The notes beneath the pieces are model-generated. The model did no database searches. It was not told the DNA's origin and saw only the letters and a program-made list of their open reading frames with translations. Below, in pieces: positions 1 through 11,284 of a DNA stretch of 64,000 nt. Source of the stretch: Melieria omissa (taxonomy: Eukaryota > Arthropoda > Insecta > Diptera > Ulidiidae); NCBI GenBank assembly GCA_963971225.1, contig OZ020269.1, forward strand, positions 8,494,001-8,558,000, read 5' to 3'. Made by a program: the position numbers and the translations under genes. Position 1 is the first letter of the stretch, and each line of letters starts with the position of its first letter.

Positions 1-553
1 TGGCCCAGCGATTCTTGGGGCAGTTGTGAAAGAAGTAGTGTATGACACAGGCCAGGATGACGCTGGGCTTGGGATCGCATTGCATTCCGCTGCCAAAGCC
101 GCTCAGCTTCTGTATGAACTCCGCGGCGGCCTTTTCGGCTGTGGGAATATTTGCGATCAGTGCGGCTGTGTAATGCAGTTATTAGGGTTTGTGCTCACCT
201 TTGCCATGGCAGTGATTGAAGGCGGCGATCATTTCGCGCTCGTACTCCGGATCGTCCTTGTGCACCAGCTTGTAGTGGCGCCGCACGGCATCCATGTCCA
301 GTTCGTGTTGCGAGTTGAAAAAACGATACTCGCGGAAGACACACTGACCCCAGCACATGCCGTGTGCCACCTGCTCGACGGTGACATCCTCGACGGCCTC
401 CTCGTTGGCTGCGGGCAGCTTGAAGCCGGTCTCGCGTGCGCACTTCTCGGTGATGTCGTTGTGGCCGTCCGGGTGCTTGCAGCAGTAGTGAATGTGATCC
501 TCGCGTATGCGCTCCGGATGGTTGCAATGGATGCGGACGGCGAGCAGCATACT
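1..553 (-). CDS. Plus-C-like odorant-binding protein, partial (two exons, runs off left edge)
   Basis: Two minus-strand exons, about 553-199 and 138 to the edge, flank a 60-bp GT-AG intron (donor gtgagc at 198, acceptor cccacag at 139) in phase 1. The upstream boundary at 553 looks like a splice acceptor (ccacag), so the signal-peptide exon should lie further right and was not found. The visible protein has ten cysteines: HCN, an adjacent CC pair, EKC, MCWGQC, NHC, QC, AC and NCP. The CC pair, the count above six and the proline after the last cysteine (NCPKNRW) fit the Plus-C subgroup of insect OBPs. These are small secreted helical proteins that bind hydrophobic ligands in sensillar lymph or other fluids. 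The C-terminal end lies outside the window. The family call is fairly secure; the orthologue is not assigned. Confidence 0.8.
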
Positions 554-2392
554 CTGTGGTGAAAGTTCAGTTATTTAGTGTTTAAATATGAATAAAAAAT
601 TTTTGAAAATATAAAATTAAAAAAAATTCTTTTTAAAACTTGAGTCTGTTTTATAGCGAATTTATAGCGAAACAGGGTTGGAGACAAACATTTTTATAAA
701 CAAAATTCAACTTTTATATTTTGTATGCTTTATCTGACAATTATTTTTTTAGCTGAAAATTTCAGCATTGTAAGATTTTTAAAAATTTTAAATAAATCGA
801 TTTTAAGTTTTCGCGTTTTTCCTTTATTTTTTTATATTGTGTTATTATGCAATTTCAAATCATATTTTAATTTTGAAATCAAAATTAATTTAATTTAAAT
901 TATTTTTTTAATAAACTTTTTTTGATTTAATTTTATTAAATTTAATTTTTTAATTTAATTTTTAATTTTGTATGGTTTATCTGGCAATGATTTTATAAGC
1001 TTGAATTTTTTGCATAATTTTCAAATTTGTTAGAATTTTAAATAAACCGATTTTTTCCTTTCATATTTTCTTGTTTGAGTTTGTGTTATGATGAAATTTC
1101 ACAACATGTTTTAATTTTAAAATATGTTAACATAATTTACCTCCAAGCGAATGAGTAACAATAAGCGTAAAATTATTTTCAGCATAACGTCGAACTTTAG
1201 CTCTGAAACTGACTGAGTTTCTCTTTCATGCCAAACGAGAAATTTATAAAATTTTCAATTTGCTGCCGAATTATTTTTTGGCGTTTAGTGGCCTGGAACA
1301 ACTTGCAATTCGGATGACCAAATGTTGGCATCATTAGCCTTAATTGGTACTTTATTTGATTTATTAATTAGTTTTGTGGTTTGTGCAAATATTAAAAATG
1401 TTTCATATTTAATTGAAAGCGCAGTGAAGTGACTAAACCGAACTAAGAGACTGTGAAAATGATTGTGGCGAAGGTGAAGCAGGAGGACTCGCAGACAAAT
1501 TACATTCTCGCTTAACCTATGAGCCATTAATGCCGCTAAAATGCTTCAATAACACTGGCGAAAACAACCACAACAACAACAATAAGAATCAGTAGAAAAT
1601 CAAGCGCCCCAACAACAATGCGACAGACAATAAAACGCGCTTCGTGCTCGCCATATCTATTACCGTGTCCGCCAGCAAAGTATCTCAATGACTCTTTCCG
1701 GGCGAAATGAAAAAGCAAAAGATGTGAAAAAAATTTCAACATTATTTTTCAAAGTCTTAAGAAAGCGGGAAAAGCAAGCAGCTAGCAAAAACAAAAGAAC
1801 AAAAATAATTCCAAGCCATGTTTGCACTTTCGCACATAAACACACAAACGCAACTATGTCGAGATACTCGGCGAGGCATTGTTTCTTCGCTATCGGACAG
1901 CCCAGGCTGTTGTAGGTAAGTTGCCGAGGCAGGCAAAAGCAATTTCGCCCGCAAGGACCGAAAACGTCGAGTAGCAGCAGCAAAGGGTTTGGTGCTCCTT
2001 TGCAGGACTATCCGTGTGAAATTTATTGCGTCTACAATTTAAAATGTCGGCAACGCACATTTGCCAACACACACACACACACTTAGACAGAGATTGGCGC
2101 TCTCAGTTGGCCTTCGTATCGTCACATATTGCTCGGTTATTGTGTGTTGTGCACTGCTTTGGTTTTCCACAAACACGTTTGTACTTATGGCTTGAATATT
2201 TTTCTGGTTGTTGTTGTTGTTTTTATAGTTGTTGTGGTTGCGTTGTTTAACGCAACAGTGCACTGTAAAGTGTTTCATAAATTACATGAAATAGTTGTGT
2301 TATGTTTCTTCGCTCGGTGGTGTCTTTATTTCTGAGCTTACGGTCGTTCAGTCTGCGGCCCAGTGGGCTTAGCGTTGCCTTGGTGCAACAAA
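554..2392. other. AT-rich gene-free stretch, probably the OBP first intron or upstream region
   Basis: No supported exon. It holds a diverged direct repeat (copies about 716-875 and 963-1122, both starting with a tttgtatg-tttatctg motif), a short CA run near 2066-2082 and GTT-rich stretches near 2205-2240. The missing 5' exon of the left-edge OBP should lie here or further right, but no ATG plus hydrophobic leader plus donor was convincing. Confidence 0.5.
716..1122. repeat. Diverged direct duplication, period about 247 bp
   Basis: Two AT-rich copies of about 160 bp each (716-875 and 963-1122) share the order tttgtatg, tttatctg, aaataaa-cgatttt, tttttcctt and a motif around tgttatgatgaaatttc. 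They are separated by low-complexity AT-rich DNA. The divergence suggests an old duplication. Confidence 0.55.
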
Positions 2393-2630
2393 TCTGTGGC
2401 CGTAAGGAATAACAGCCAAAGTAGATTTTATGAAGTTTTCAGGAGAGCACTTTTAATTTTTGATTTTGCTTTAGCTTTAACCAGATAAATTTTAGATTTT
2501 TGGGCGTAAAACATTCATTTGATGAGCAAAAGCCATCGAATTTTGTGTAGTAGTACATTTGAATGCAATGGTGGTAATAACTCAATTTTGTCCTAACTCG
2601 ACTTTGGCTGTTATTCCTTACGGCCACAGA
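2393..2630. mobile_element. Short MITE-like element, 238 bp, with 30-bp perfect terminal inverted repeats
   Basis: Left end TCTGTGGCCGTAAGGAATAA and right end TTATTCCTTACGGCCACAGA are perfect reverse complements extending to about 30 bp, through a CAGCCAAAGT segment. The interior is AT-rich and non-coding. Flanks are A-rich, so a target-site duplication cannot be assigned. A structured non-mobile hairpin is the alternative. Confidence 0.65.
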
Positions 2631-3607
2631 AATGTTGTTGTGGCGCAACTTTTCAAACACAATACGAGTAAGGATGTAGCTTCTTGTATGGGAGATATAC
2701 TGTCGTATATATATTTCTGGAAAGTCGAATGGTGACAAGAAAAGTCTTTCATCTTCCATGTTTCTTCACACATCTTTATAGATCATGGCACAGTTCAAGT
2801 ATGGGAGATATATTGTTGCATATAGAAGAAGAGCCAAACGGTGATCTGAAATGTTTTTAATTGTTTTTGTTGTTTTTTAATCGAGTCATTATTGGATCTC
2901 CAATAGTTTATTAAAGCAGTTGACTAGAAAGTAAGTTTTCTTGGGGTTTGACATTGGAATCTTCCTAATATCTTTTATATTTTTTAAATATTTTAGTCTC
3001 TTTATGCAATGTAGGTAATATTAACAAATTAAAAAAAATAATTATTTAAACATTAAAGTTTCAATAAAAGTAACGAATAAAGTAATCAAAGTTTTCGTCG
3101 TAAGTTTTGGAACATTTTTACATTCGGTTGAAAGCTTCGTGTCCCGGGGAGACCAGGACCCAGTGCAGTGGTACTGGGTGCAAGGTGCAGTGATGATCCC
3201 AGTGAGTTGTCCGACTCAAAGCGCATCTTGTGTCTTGTCTTCTTCGTGGATAATATCGACCATAATGTCCAGCATGTGCCGCAGTTATCTTATCTTATCT
3301 CTTATCTTATTATTTCAAAAATCTCAAAGTTGCCAGCTACAGCGCAGAGATTTGAAGATGCTTCTTTTCTTTCCAGGAGCAAATAATCACTATTATTTCA
3401 CATTTTTAAATCTAAGAATTGCAAAGAATCATGGCGGAAAACTTTACTTGCTTATTTGCTATAATGGGATGGTGGAGTAAGAAATATTCACATTTTGTTT
3501 GTAACTAAATAAGTGCTGGGTTTCTTCAGTGATCTGTCGATTCCACTAAGCCATCGATTTATCTAATCCCGCTGACGATTAAACAGTTTCTATTCCGCAA
3601 AAAAGAT
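2631..3607. other. Gene-free stretch
   Basis: No exon supported. A short diverged direct repeat beginning gtatgggagatata occurs at about 2686 and 2798, and there is a TTATC-rich run near 3287-3310. Otherwise unremarkable AT-rich DNA. Confidence 0.4.
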
Positions 3608-3700
3608 CCCTTTGTGGCTCAGCTGGTTGGCGCCTTGCAGCGCGGTTCTCACTCTTTGCTCAATGCCAGGTTTGAGTCTTCGCTGTAGCCAACACCAAAG
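3608..3700 (+). repeat. tRNA-like (SINE-type) sequence
   Basis: An A-box-like TGGCTCAGCTGG at 3615-3626 is followed about 43 bp later by a B-box-like GGTTTGAGTCT at 3669-3679. No clean acceptor stem or anticodon arm can be folded, so this is read as a tRNA-derived SINE or tRNA pseudogene rather than a functional tRNA. Confidence 0.4.
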
Positions 3701-3874
3701 CATAGAACTACAAATTTTTTTTCTGGCGTCTGTCCTCTCAGCAGAAAATGACAAACCTATACGAGTAAATTTGCATAAGAAAAAGTTTTATTGTCACCGT
3801 TCGGAATTGTCATAAATCTGTACAAAGCTAAGTCTTAGCCTCGTTATTGCAATTTCGTTACAGTTATGTATATA

Positions 3875-5535
3875 CAGTGGCTCAATCGCATAATCGGACA
3901 AGCTCCATTCCTTTGCTAAATGCGTGATTTGACCCCCGAAAAATTTGAATTTTATGTCAATATGCACCTCGTTCGCTTTGTTATTTTCCCATTTATCAAA
4001 TTTATAAAAAAAATGCAATACTTTTCCAACTGCATAGCTAAGGTGCACACAAAACCAGTGAAATCAGCATTTTCACTCCCAATCAAATAATCGGACACGT
4101 CATATTTTTTTTATTTAACACCGTTATCATTGAAAAAATATTCATTTCGAAAACGTCAAAAAATTATTTCAATCTTTAACGCAATGGCACCTCAAGGAAA
4201 GCAGACCAGTTTTGAGACGCGCCACGAAATCGTGAAATTACATGGCGAGGGTCTTTCCGTACGGGAAATCGCGGAAAAGGTTGGAAGAAAGCGCTCTACG
4301 GTCCATGACGTATTAAAGCGATATGTCCAGGAATTCCGCCTTGCAAATAAAAGTAGAGAAGGGCAGGGAAAGATCCTCAATGAACACGACGAGAGAGCAA
4401 TTACGAAGGAGATTAAAAAAAATCCTTTTCTTAGTGCGCCAGAGCTAAGAAATTTTGCAGAGGAAAACCTTGGAAAGAGAGTTTGCGCCGAAACTATAAG
4501 AAAAGTATTACGTAGTAACGATTTCCATGGTCGTACTGCCCGAAAAAAGCCATTTATTAGCCAGAAGAATAAGAAAAACCGGCTAACGTTCGCCAAGGAA
4601 TACCTACTCAAACCGAGTGATTTTTGGAAGACGGTAAGTTTGCGTTGTTTGCAAATATTGCGAAATAGATCTAATCAAATTTCTTAATTTAAAGGTCCTT
4701 TTCACAGACAAAAGCAAATTCAATCTTTTTGGTTCGGATGGACGAACGTATGTTTGGCGTAAACCAAACACGGAATTTGAACGAAAAAACACACAAGCAA
4801 CCGTAAAGCACGGAGGGGGTTCTGTAATGGTTTGGGGCTGTGTATCGGCTGCAGGAGTGGGCAACCTAGCGTTTATTAAGGGGAAAATGGACAAATTCGG
4901 CTACCTTAACATTTTGAAGGAAAATTTTAAGCAAAGTGCAGAAAAAATAGGCCTCATCAGAAATTTCGCATTTTACCAGGATAACGACCCCAAGCACACT
5001 TCGGAAGTTGCAAGGCTCTGACTAATCCACAACTGCCCCAAACTGTTACAAACCCCCGCCCAATCGCCGGACTTGAACATCATAGAGCACGTGTGGGAAG
5101 AATTGGCAAGACGTGCCTACAAAACCAAGCCAACAACCGAAGAACAGCTGAAAAATGCGCTGCTTACAGAATGGCAAAATATTGAACCACAATTTTGCCA
5201 AAACCTGGTAGCCTCGATACCACGGCGCCTAAAAGCCGTAATTGACGCAAAAGGTTACGCTACCAAATATTAATTGGAATAAAAATCGCAAAAATATACA
5301 AGTTGAAATATTTGTCCGATTATTTGATTGGGGGTGAAAACGCTGAATTCACTGGTTTTGTGTGCACCTTAGCTATGCAGTTGGAAAAGTATTGCATTTT
5401 TTTTATAAATTTGATAAATGGGAAAATAACAAAGCGAACGAGGTGCATATTGACATAAAATTCAAATTTTTCGGGGGTCAAATCACGCATTTAGCAAAGG
5501 AATGGAGCTTGTCCGATTATGCGATTGAGCCACTG
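3875..5535 (+). mobile_element. Tc1-like DNA transposon, near full length, with 223-bp inverted repeats
   Basis: The element is 1661 bp and flanked by TA on both sides (3873-3874, 5536-5537). It starts with cagtggctcaatcgcataat. The terminal repeats (3875-4097 and 5313-5535) are 223 bp and differ at only a few positions. Each repeat carries the motif TAATCGGACA twice, once at the outer end and once at the inner end. This is the IR/DR layout of several Tc1-like families, where such motifs bind transposase. It encodes one transposase with a 61-bp intron. Near-identity of the arms argues for a fairly recent insertion. Confidence 0.93.
4184..5273 (+). pseudogene. Tc1-like DD34E transposase with one in-frame TGA
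   Basis: Exon 1 runs 4184-4633 from an internal ATG (MAPQGKQ), chosen over the upstream ATG at 4130 because the paired HTH domain begins directly after it. A 61-bp intron (4634-4694, gtaagt to aaag) restores the frame, and exon 2 ends at 5273, giving 342 codons. The N-terminal HTH (SVREIAEKVGR) binds the TIRs. The catalytic triad reads FTDKSKF, YQDNDPKHTS and NIIEHVW, with exactly 34 residues between the second D and the E, i.e. DD34E. A TGA at 5019-5021 interrupts the segment between the second D and the E, most simply a Trp TGG to TGA change. No other lesion is seen, so the copy is a one-step-dead element unless the stop is read through. Confidence 0.9.
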
Positions 5536-7623
5536 TATGTATATTTGTATTATATACCATATCAAGGGAAACTCGTACCACATAAATGGTTTGGCATAGT
5601 TTATGTGGATTTGTATATTACTAAAATATTTGAATTTTAATTTTCCGCCCGCACTTGCAATTCCACAGAGACTCTTTTCAGAACTTGCCTTCGAAACTTT
5701 TGACGTCGACATGCACTGAATTCAACAAAACGACAAATTTGTATGCATTCTGTGAGTAGAAATGCACATTCCGGAAATTCTTAATAGCTCACGCGTGGCC
5801 GCATCAGATTGTGTCTCCCTGCTCGGTTTGCAACGCCTCAGCAAAATTTCTCTTCCCAACTTCCCACTCGAAACACTTCAATTACTTAATATTCCAACAG
5901 CTCATTCAAGTGGCCGACAACACTTTTGAACGGATGGGCTGCCATCTTGCATTGCTGTCACTTTGGCTTTTTGCCATATTTAACGCACTGCTCGACCATC
6001 GGCCAAACCGTCAGCCACTCACTGGCCGTTCATAATCACACTTGGGCCGAACTCTGCAAAACTGCAGCGATTCGAAAATTGCTGGGAAACTTTTCAGCTG
6101 TCATATGTGCGAAAGTACGGCAACTTTGTGCATTCATTAAACAATAAACTTGTACCAAGCAGTTAGAAAGTTATTAAAAAAACTGACTTTAAACGTTGAA
6201 AAATAAATTTTCGAGTTGCATCGAATCACATTCGCCACATTTAGTTTAATGTGAAACTAAAGTTTTTAACAAAAACAACAAAAACATCCAAGAGGCAGCA
6301 GTGCACTTCAGCAGTGCTGCTGAGCGCCAAATCGAATTCAACTTTAATTGTCAACAAAGGACGCCTCGGTCTCTCGCGAACCTCTTGGAATGCGTTTATT
6401 TTCTTCTCTACTCTGTTGGTATGCAATTTTTTTTTGTCGTTGGCTTCTATGAGAAGCTATTAAAGTGTTGAAAACGCCGAATTTATGCGCATGCAACGGC
6501 AGCGCATTAGGCATGCGGCGGCGGCGATTGCTGCGAAATTGTGCCGGCGAGCTGCATTCGAATGGCAGTTGCCAAACATTTCGCCAATCCACATAATCGC
6601 TCTGCGTCGGCACAAATGTTCGCGTTGCAGCGAATGCTGGTCTCGATGAGTGCAGGTGCGGCAACGGTGCTCAACGCTTAACGCTGGTGCGATAAGCGGT
6701 GGCGACGACGACATCCTTAGCCGAAAATTGTGTCTGCAAGTGCAAGAAGTTATTTTGGTTTTCGTTCGTTTGCTGCTTCTTTTTGGCGTTTTAGTTTATT
6801 TTGAATTTTCGCAATGCATTGCAAGAAATTTTCTATTCAAAATTTTTATTCAAAATTTCTACTCAACATTTTTTCTTCTAATTAATTTAGTGGTTGAGTA
6901 GGGATTTTTAAAAATATTAAACCAAGTTATGGCATAAATTTTTTTTTATTTTAACACAATTCTAATGTGTCTTCAATCGAATTCGTAAATATTTAAATTT
7001 TATATTTCCAAGGGCGGTCACAGAGTAGTTCAATAGTTCCTTCTTTTGGTAAGGGCCGTGAAAAGAAAATATTATATTTTCATTCCTTCTCCTTAAGACT
7101 GTTTTTTTTATAAAAACAGCACATGAAAACTCCGGCTCGGATGCAAACCTCCCGGACTCTTCAATCCCTTGCGACTGGGTTGCATGTATCGGCTAAAGGC
7201 CATAGCCGGATAAGGAAGGGCAAAGTGGTCCCTGCCAATTTTGATTGTTATAGTTTTTAAAACTGGTATTAATACAGGTAACCATTTACCATCGTTTTAG
7301 TACATAATAGTTAATCCCCGATCTGGCAGAATTAATAGAGTAAATAAAAACAAAACTTAATAACTTTCTATTTAAATAGTCATCCGATTTAGATGAGATT
7401 GAGACATATTATATTACTTAGACGCATTACCAGAAACATTGGTGGAACTCAAAAGTAAATATAACCCCAAACAATTTTTTTAATTAAAAAAAAATTAATT
7501 AATTAAAATTAATACAAAAAAATTTATTTAAAAAAAGAAAAAATCACCAAATTTTTATAAAAAAATTTTTTTTTTTAAAAAAGAAAAAATCACCAAATTT
7601 TGTTTATATAATTCTCATACAAT
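5536..7623. other. Gene-free stretch
   Basis: No exon could be supported. It is mixed intergenic DNA with a GC-richer patch at 6470-6720 (several CGG/GCG runs) whose reading frames lack recognisable domains. The right part (7440-7600) is A/T homopolymer-rich and contains a short direct repeat aaaaaatcaccaaattttt. Confidence 0.4.
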
Positions 7624-7897
7624 CAGCCCTGTTCCAGAATCCGAATCGGATCGGAAATGGATTAGATTCCGACAGTTCTCAAATCCGATTAAGTTCGAAC
7701 GAATTTGGATCGGAAGTTTGGTGTTCTGCACTCCTATTATCGGAAATTTTTGTCGAAAATAATCCGCTAAACAAAAAGCTGGTGGATTTGAAATCGGAAA
7801 GCAGCAAAACGAAAACAAATAACGAAAATGTAAGCAAATAAATGAAACGTCGTGTTAAATAAAACTAATAAATTAATTTTTAATCACGGGAAAGCAT

Positions 7898-8266
7898 AAG
7901 ACTGCTGACCAGAGCAAAATGCGCTTGGATTTTATGGAGGAGAATGCGGACGTCGCGAAAGGTTTCTGCAAAGGCGACAAAGTCGAATTTGAAAATAAAT
8001 GGAAGCATTTAACGAAGTCGCTGAACGGGCAAGGACCACCAACAAAAAGTGTAACGGGGTGGAAAAAAGTGAGAAGTAAATTAAATTAATTCATTTTATA
8101 AAATTTTCTTCAATCATAGAGTTGAGTTGATTGGAAAAGTGAAGTAAGAAAGAAGCTGGCGCCTATTAGAAGAGAAGCTTTAGCGACCGGCGGTGGACTT
8201 TTTAAGAAGCACACACTTTCCGAAATGGAAAAGGCGGTTGCTTTTTCGACCGATCGCGATCGTTGA
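7898..8266 (+). pseudogene. SANT/Myb-like protein of a PIF/Harbinger element, broken
   Basis: The first segment (about 7898-8068) reads MRLDFMEENADVAKGF, then FENKWKHLTKSLNGQGPP and GWKK. It is followed by a likely intron (8069-8119, gtgaga to catag) and a second segment (about 8120-8266) reading VDWKSEVRKKLAP then ATGGG and LSEMEKAVAF. This matches the layout of the Myb/SANT accessory proteins of PIF/Harbinger transposons, which bind the element ends and help import the transposase. A TGA lies just after the second splice junction where the family usually has Trp, and the frame closes at 8266. Non-functional. Confidence 0.75.
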
Positions 8267-8289
8267 TAGCCCCCTTCGGCAAGAAATTG

Positions 8290-8545
8290 CAAAGTCGTCG
8301 CCAATTTCAATTCTGGCGGAATGGAACATTGCCGAAGAAAAGGTCTCACTTCGGTCAAGATCATGTTGAATGCTGCTTTGTTAAGGCGGTACTGAGCAAT
8401 AAACCTTAAACAGGAAATTTGGAACATAACTGAAATGACTTGTACTAGTTACGAAGAATCTGGCAATTCCATCGGATTGCTGTGGTCTCGCAAAATTCGG
8501 CGCTTTACTTTTTCAACGGCGGACTGCTCGTTCTCAAGCAATACC
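8290..8545 (-). pseudogene. HARBI1-like transposase fragment (PIF/Harbinger)
   Basis: Minus-strand translation gives KVKRRILRDHSNPMELPD, then FIAQYRLNKAAFNMIL and PPELKLATTLQFLAEGGYQ. This is the N-terminal signature of Harbinger transposases (RRxLRDxSNPxELPD, YRLxKxxF, LxFLAxGxYQ). The DDE catalytic core that should follow is absent: the frame ends against the SANT gene of the same element. A stop follows LPDSS. A deletion derivative with no transposase activity expected. Confidence 0.8.
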
Positions 8546-8626
8546 GGCAATAAAATAACCCAACTCATTAAATAAAATAAAAAATCTTACAAGATTTTAC
8601 GATTTCCTTTTTCATTTGAACATTAA

Positions 8627-9122
8627 CCCATTGCTGCCCGGTACCAGTTCCGCCCATACGATTTTGATAAAATTTCATACACGACCTAAAAGTGACCCAA
8701 AATGATCAGAAACAAAATTTCAGCTTTATATCTCTGCACGTTGCTGAGATATTAATTAGGTATTTTGTACCCATTACGCAGCAATAGTAACTTTTTTCCA
8801 TACTTTGAGAAGTGATCAGCTAAACACGTGAACGAAAGTTGTATTTTTTACAGGTGAGTTAGGAGGCAGATTTTTGTTAAGTTCTAAGGCCACTACGTTT
8901 CGCCACATTTTCCACCTTCGAAAAATTCACGATATTTGGAGTCTGGTAACTCTAGGTAGATGCCGAAATTTTAGGGTGACCTTCACTAGGTTAAGGTAGT
9001 TTCATCTTTACCCTAACTATCCCTATCAATGGTTTTGAGAGATCTCAAACATTGACTTTTTTGTGATTTAAAAAAAAAATCAATTTTAATGGGTAAAATT
9101 TTACCCATTGGGCAGCAATGGG
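8627..9122. mobile_element. piggyBac-type MITE, 496 bp, nested in the Harbinger element
   Basis: Flanked by TTAA on both sides (8623-8626, 9123-9126), with ends CCCATTGCTGCCC and GGGCAGCAATGGG forming a 13-bp perfect terminal repeat. A TTAA target and ends beginning CCC are hallmarks of the piggyBac superfamily. There is no coding potential. A 20-bp self-complementary ATGGGTAAAATTTTACCCAT lies next to the right end. Confidence 0.88.
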
Positions 9123-10229
9123 TTAAAAGCAAACAGCTGATTGAAGGTTTGTTAATTTGCTAACAATCGGATTCGAAATAAACTTCGAATGTGACAATTC
9201 CGTTCGGATTGCAGAACACCTCTTCAAATCGGAATCGGATTTCATTTCGATTCGAATCCTATTCCGATTCGGATTCTGGAACAGGGCTGAATGTTTCTAA
9301 ATTTTTTTCCACCTGCGTGACCTACAAAATTTAATGTTTTAATTGTTTTTTCAGGTTATGTGTGCTGTACTATCACTCAAGTTTGTTTATATTTTTCTAA
9401 TATGATATTTTACAATATATGTAAGGGAGAGGGCTGGGGTGTGAACCGGGTTTTTTTTTTTGGCTCTAACTTTTCACAGAATAAAGATATCGAAAAATCG
9501 AAGATACCGTTGGAAAGGTGAATATATAACGCAACTTTGTTATGAAGACAGATTACCGTTTTGATTGAAATTTAACTCTCTACGTCCAATTTTCTGAGAA
9601 CGTGATTTTTCGCTTTTTCAAAAAAGTGGCTGGGTTGTGAACCATCTGGAAAATCCCTATTAAAGTCGGAAAATACGAAGAAAACACCCATAATTTTTAA
9701 GTACATTGAGAATTTATTTAATCAGGAAGCCTCAAGAGGTGAAAAAAAGTTATAATGACGCTTCTTAGGCCAAAAAATCGCAATGAATGAAACTGCTCAA
9801 TTTTTTAAATTTTCATCCTAATCTGTGTCGGAATGTTTGCATGTGAAATACGAACGTGTTCTCGTATTGGCTCACTTCAAGTGAACACAACGAAATCGAG
9901 TGAAATTATATAAAATGACTTTATTTTTATATATCCGTCCATATTTGACAGTGTTAGAACAAATGCAGTACGAAAAACAGGTGGTTCATAACCCAGCCAC
10001 CTCAGTGGTTCACAGCCCAACCACGATGCCATTTTGGAAACTTTAAAATAAACGACACTTCCAATCATAATTCGACATAAACAAATATTGCATCGTAAAA
10101 TAGAATCAAAACACTAAATAAACATGTATTACACAGACTTTTTGCAATAAGCTCAGTCTCTTGGATAGCACTTTAAAAAAAAGCCAACAAGTTTTCGCAG
10201 TCGATTTTCAAACACGATGTCTTTCAAAC

Positions 10230-11284
10230 CAGGGTGCGGAGAACGATCAAAATACGATCTTTCTCACGAATAATCGCAACCAAAAACTGCGTGCTTCTAA
10301 TTTCTCGCGAGCGATAAAGTTGCGCTGCGAGCAAAAGCATTTACGATCTCTCACGAGAAATATAAATGTTCGGAAAAATCGCGAATGAGAAAATGTCGCT
10401 GCAAGCGTCGTCAGTTCGATCTCTCGCGATCGTTCGTTTGTTGCGAGCGCTTGTTGTAAAACTCAATCAGTAACTCGTATTGTGAAGATTGAATCTTTGA
10501 ACGATCGCGATCGTTCGTCTGGGCAGTTTGCTAGTATACTCGGCTGCTACTGACTGAAGTTTATTTCCTAAAGGAAACTTATGTATAGAAGTTTGTAGAT
10601 TTTAAAGATCTTTTGTTAGGAAAATTATAACAAAAAAATAGAAAACTTTGTGTTATGTTTGTATATGGTCTCGTAATGCCTTTTAATGTTTCCTTATATG
10701 TATCCTTTAAGTTGTTTTCCACACAAAATGCACTTTGAAAAATCTGTGTCTTTATTATATGTAACAAGTTTCGTCTTGTCAATATTTGACACTTTGCCCA
10801 TATTGATATAAAAAAAGCAAACGCACAAGAAAATAATTTCACAAATCGTCCTTCGTCCGTATGTATCGCAAAATAGACTAAATTCAATGATTGTTTGCAG
10901 CCACGCTCTACCGACGAACCTTACAAAAATTCGTTCGCGATCGATCAAACATTCGCTCGCGAACGATCGAAAATTCGATCTTCTCATATTAGCTCGTTTT
11001 GCGATTGTATTTTATCGCGATAAATACTTGAGCAAACGAGCGGTTGCGAATGATTTTCTGCATCAGCGTTCTTCCCACGACCGATCGCTTTCGTACGCTC
11101 GTTCGTTTGAAATGTGTATACATAAACTCGCTGCATACGATCTCTCACGAACGAATACGTAGGCAATGCATTCGCAACCGCTCGTTTGCTCAAGTATTTC
11201 TCGCGATAAAATACAATCGCAAAACGAGCTAATATGAGAAGATCGAATTTTCGATCGTTCGCGAGCGAATTTTTCCGCACCCTG
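10230..11284. mobile_element. Non-autonomous hAT element, 1055 bp, nested
   Basis: The ends CAGGGTGCGGA and TCCGCACCCTG are flanked by a perfect 8-bp duplication TTTCAAAC (10222-10229, 11285-11292), diagnostic of hAT insertion. Sub-terminal DNA is unusually rich in CGATCG and TCGCGA motifs. The right part contains a 102-bp inverted repeat (10951-11052 and 11169-11270) with one mismatch around a 116-bp spacer. No transposase frame is present. Confidence 0.92.
10951..11270. repeat. 102-bp near-perfect inverted repeat inside the hAT MITE
   Basis: The arm at 10951-11052 and its complement at 11169-11270 differ at one position (gataaa versus gagaaa). They enclose a 116-bp spacer. The outer arm is the DNA adjoining the right terminus of the element, so the arrangement looks like an inverted duplication of the sub-terminal region. 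Confidence 0.9.

Larger units (their letters stand above)
7624..9289. mobile_element. PIF/Harbinger DNA transposon remnant carrying a nested insertion
   Basis: The ends CAGCCCTGTTCCAGAATCCG (7624) and its complement (to 9289) form a terminal inverted repeat of about 28 bp, flanked by AAT on both sides (7621-7623, 9290-9292), a 3-bp duplication as in PIF/Harbinger. Inside are pieces of both proteins typical of the superfamily: a SANT/Myb-like factor on the plus strand and a HARBI1-like transposase on the minus strand. Both are degraded and the transposase catalytic part is deleted. A 496-bp TTAA-flanked MITE sits inside; without it the element is about 1.17 kb. Confidence 0.85.

Noticed and set aside
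1285..1527. Candidate first exon of the left-edge OBP
   Set aside because: The minus-strand frame has no clean signal peptide followed by a donor in the right phase.
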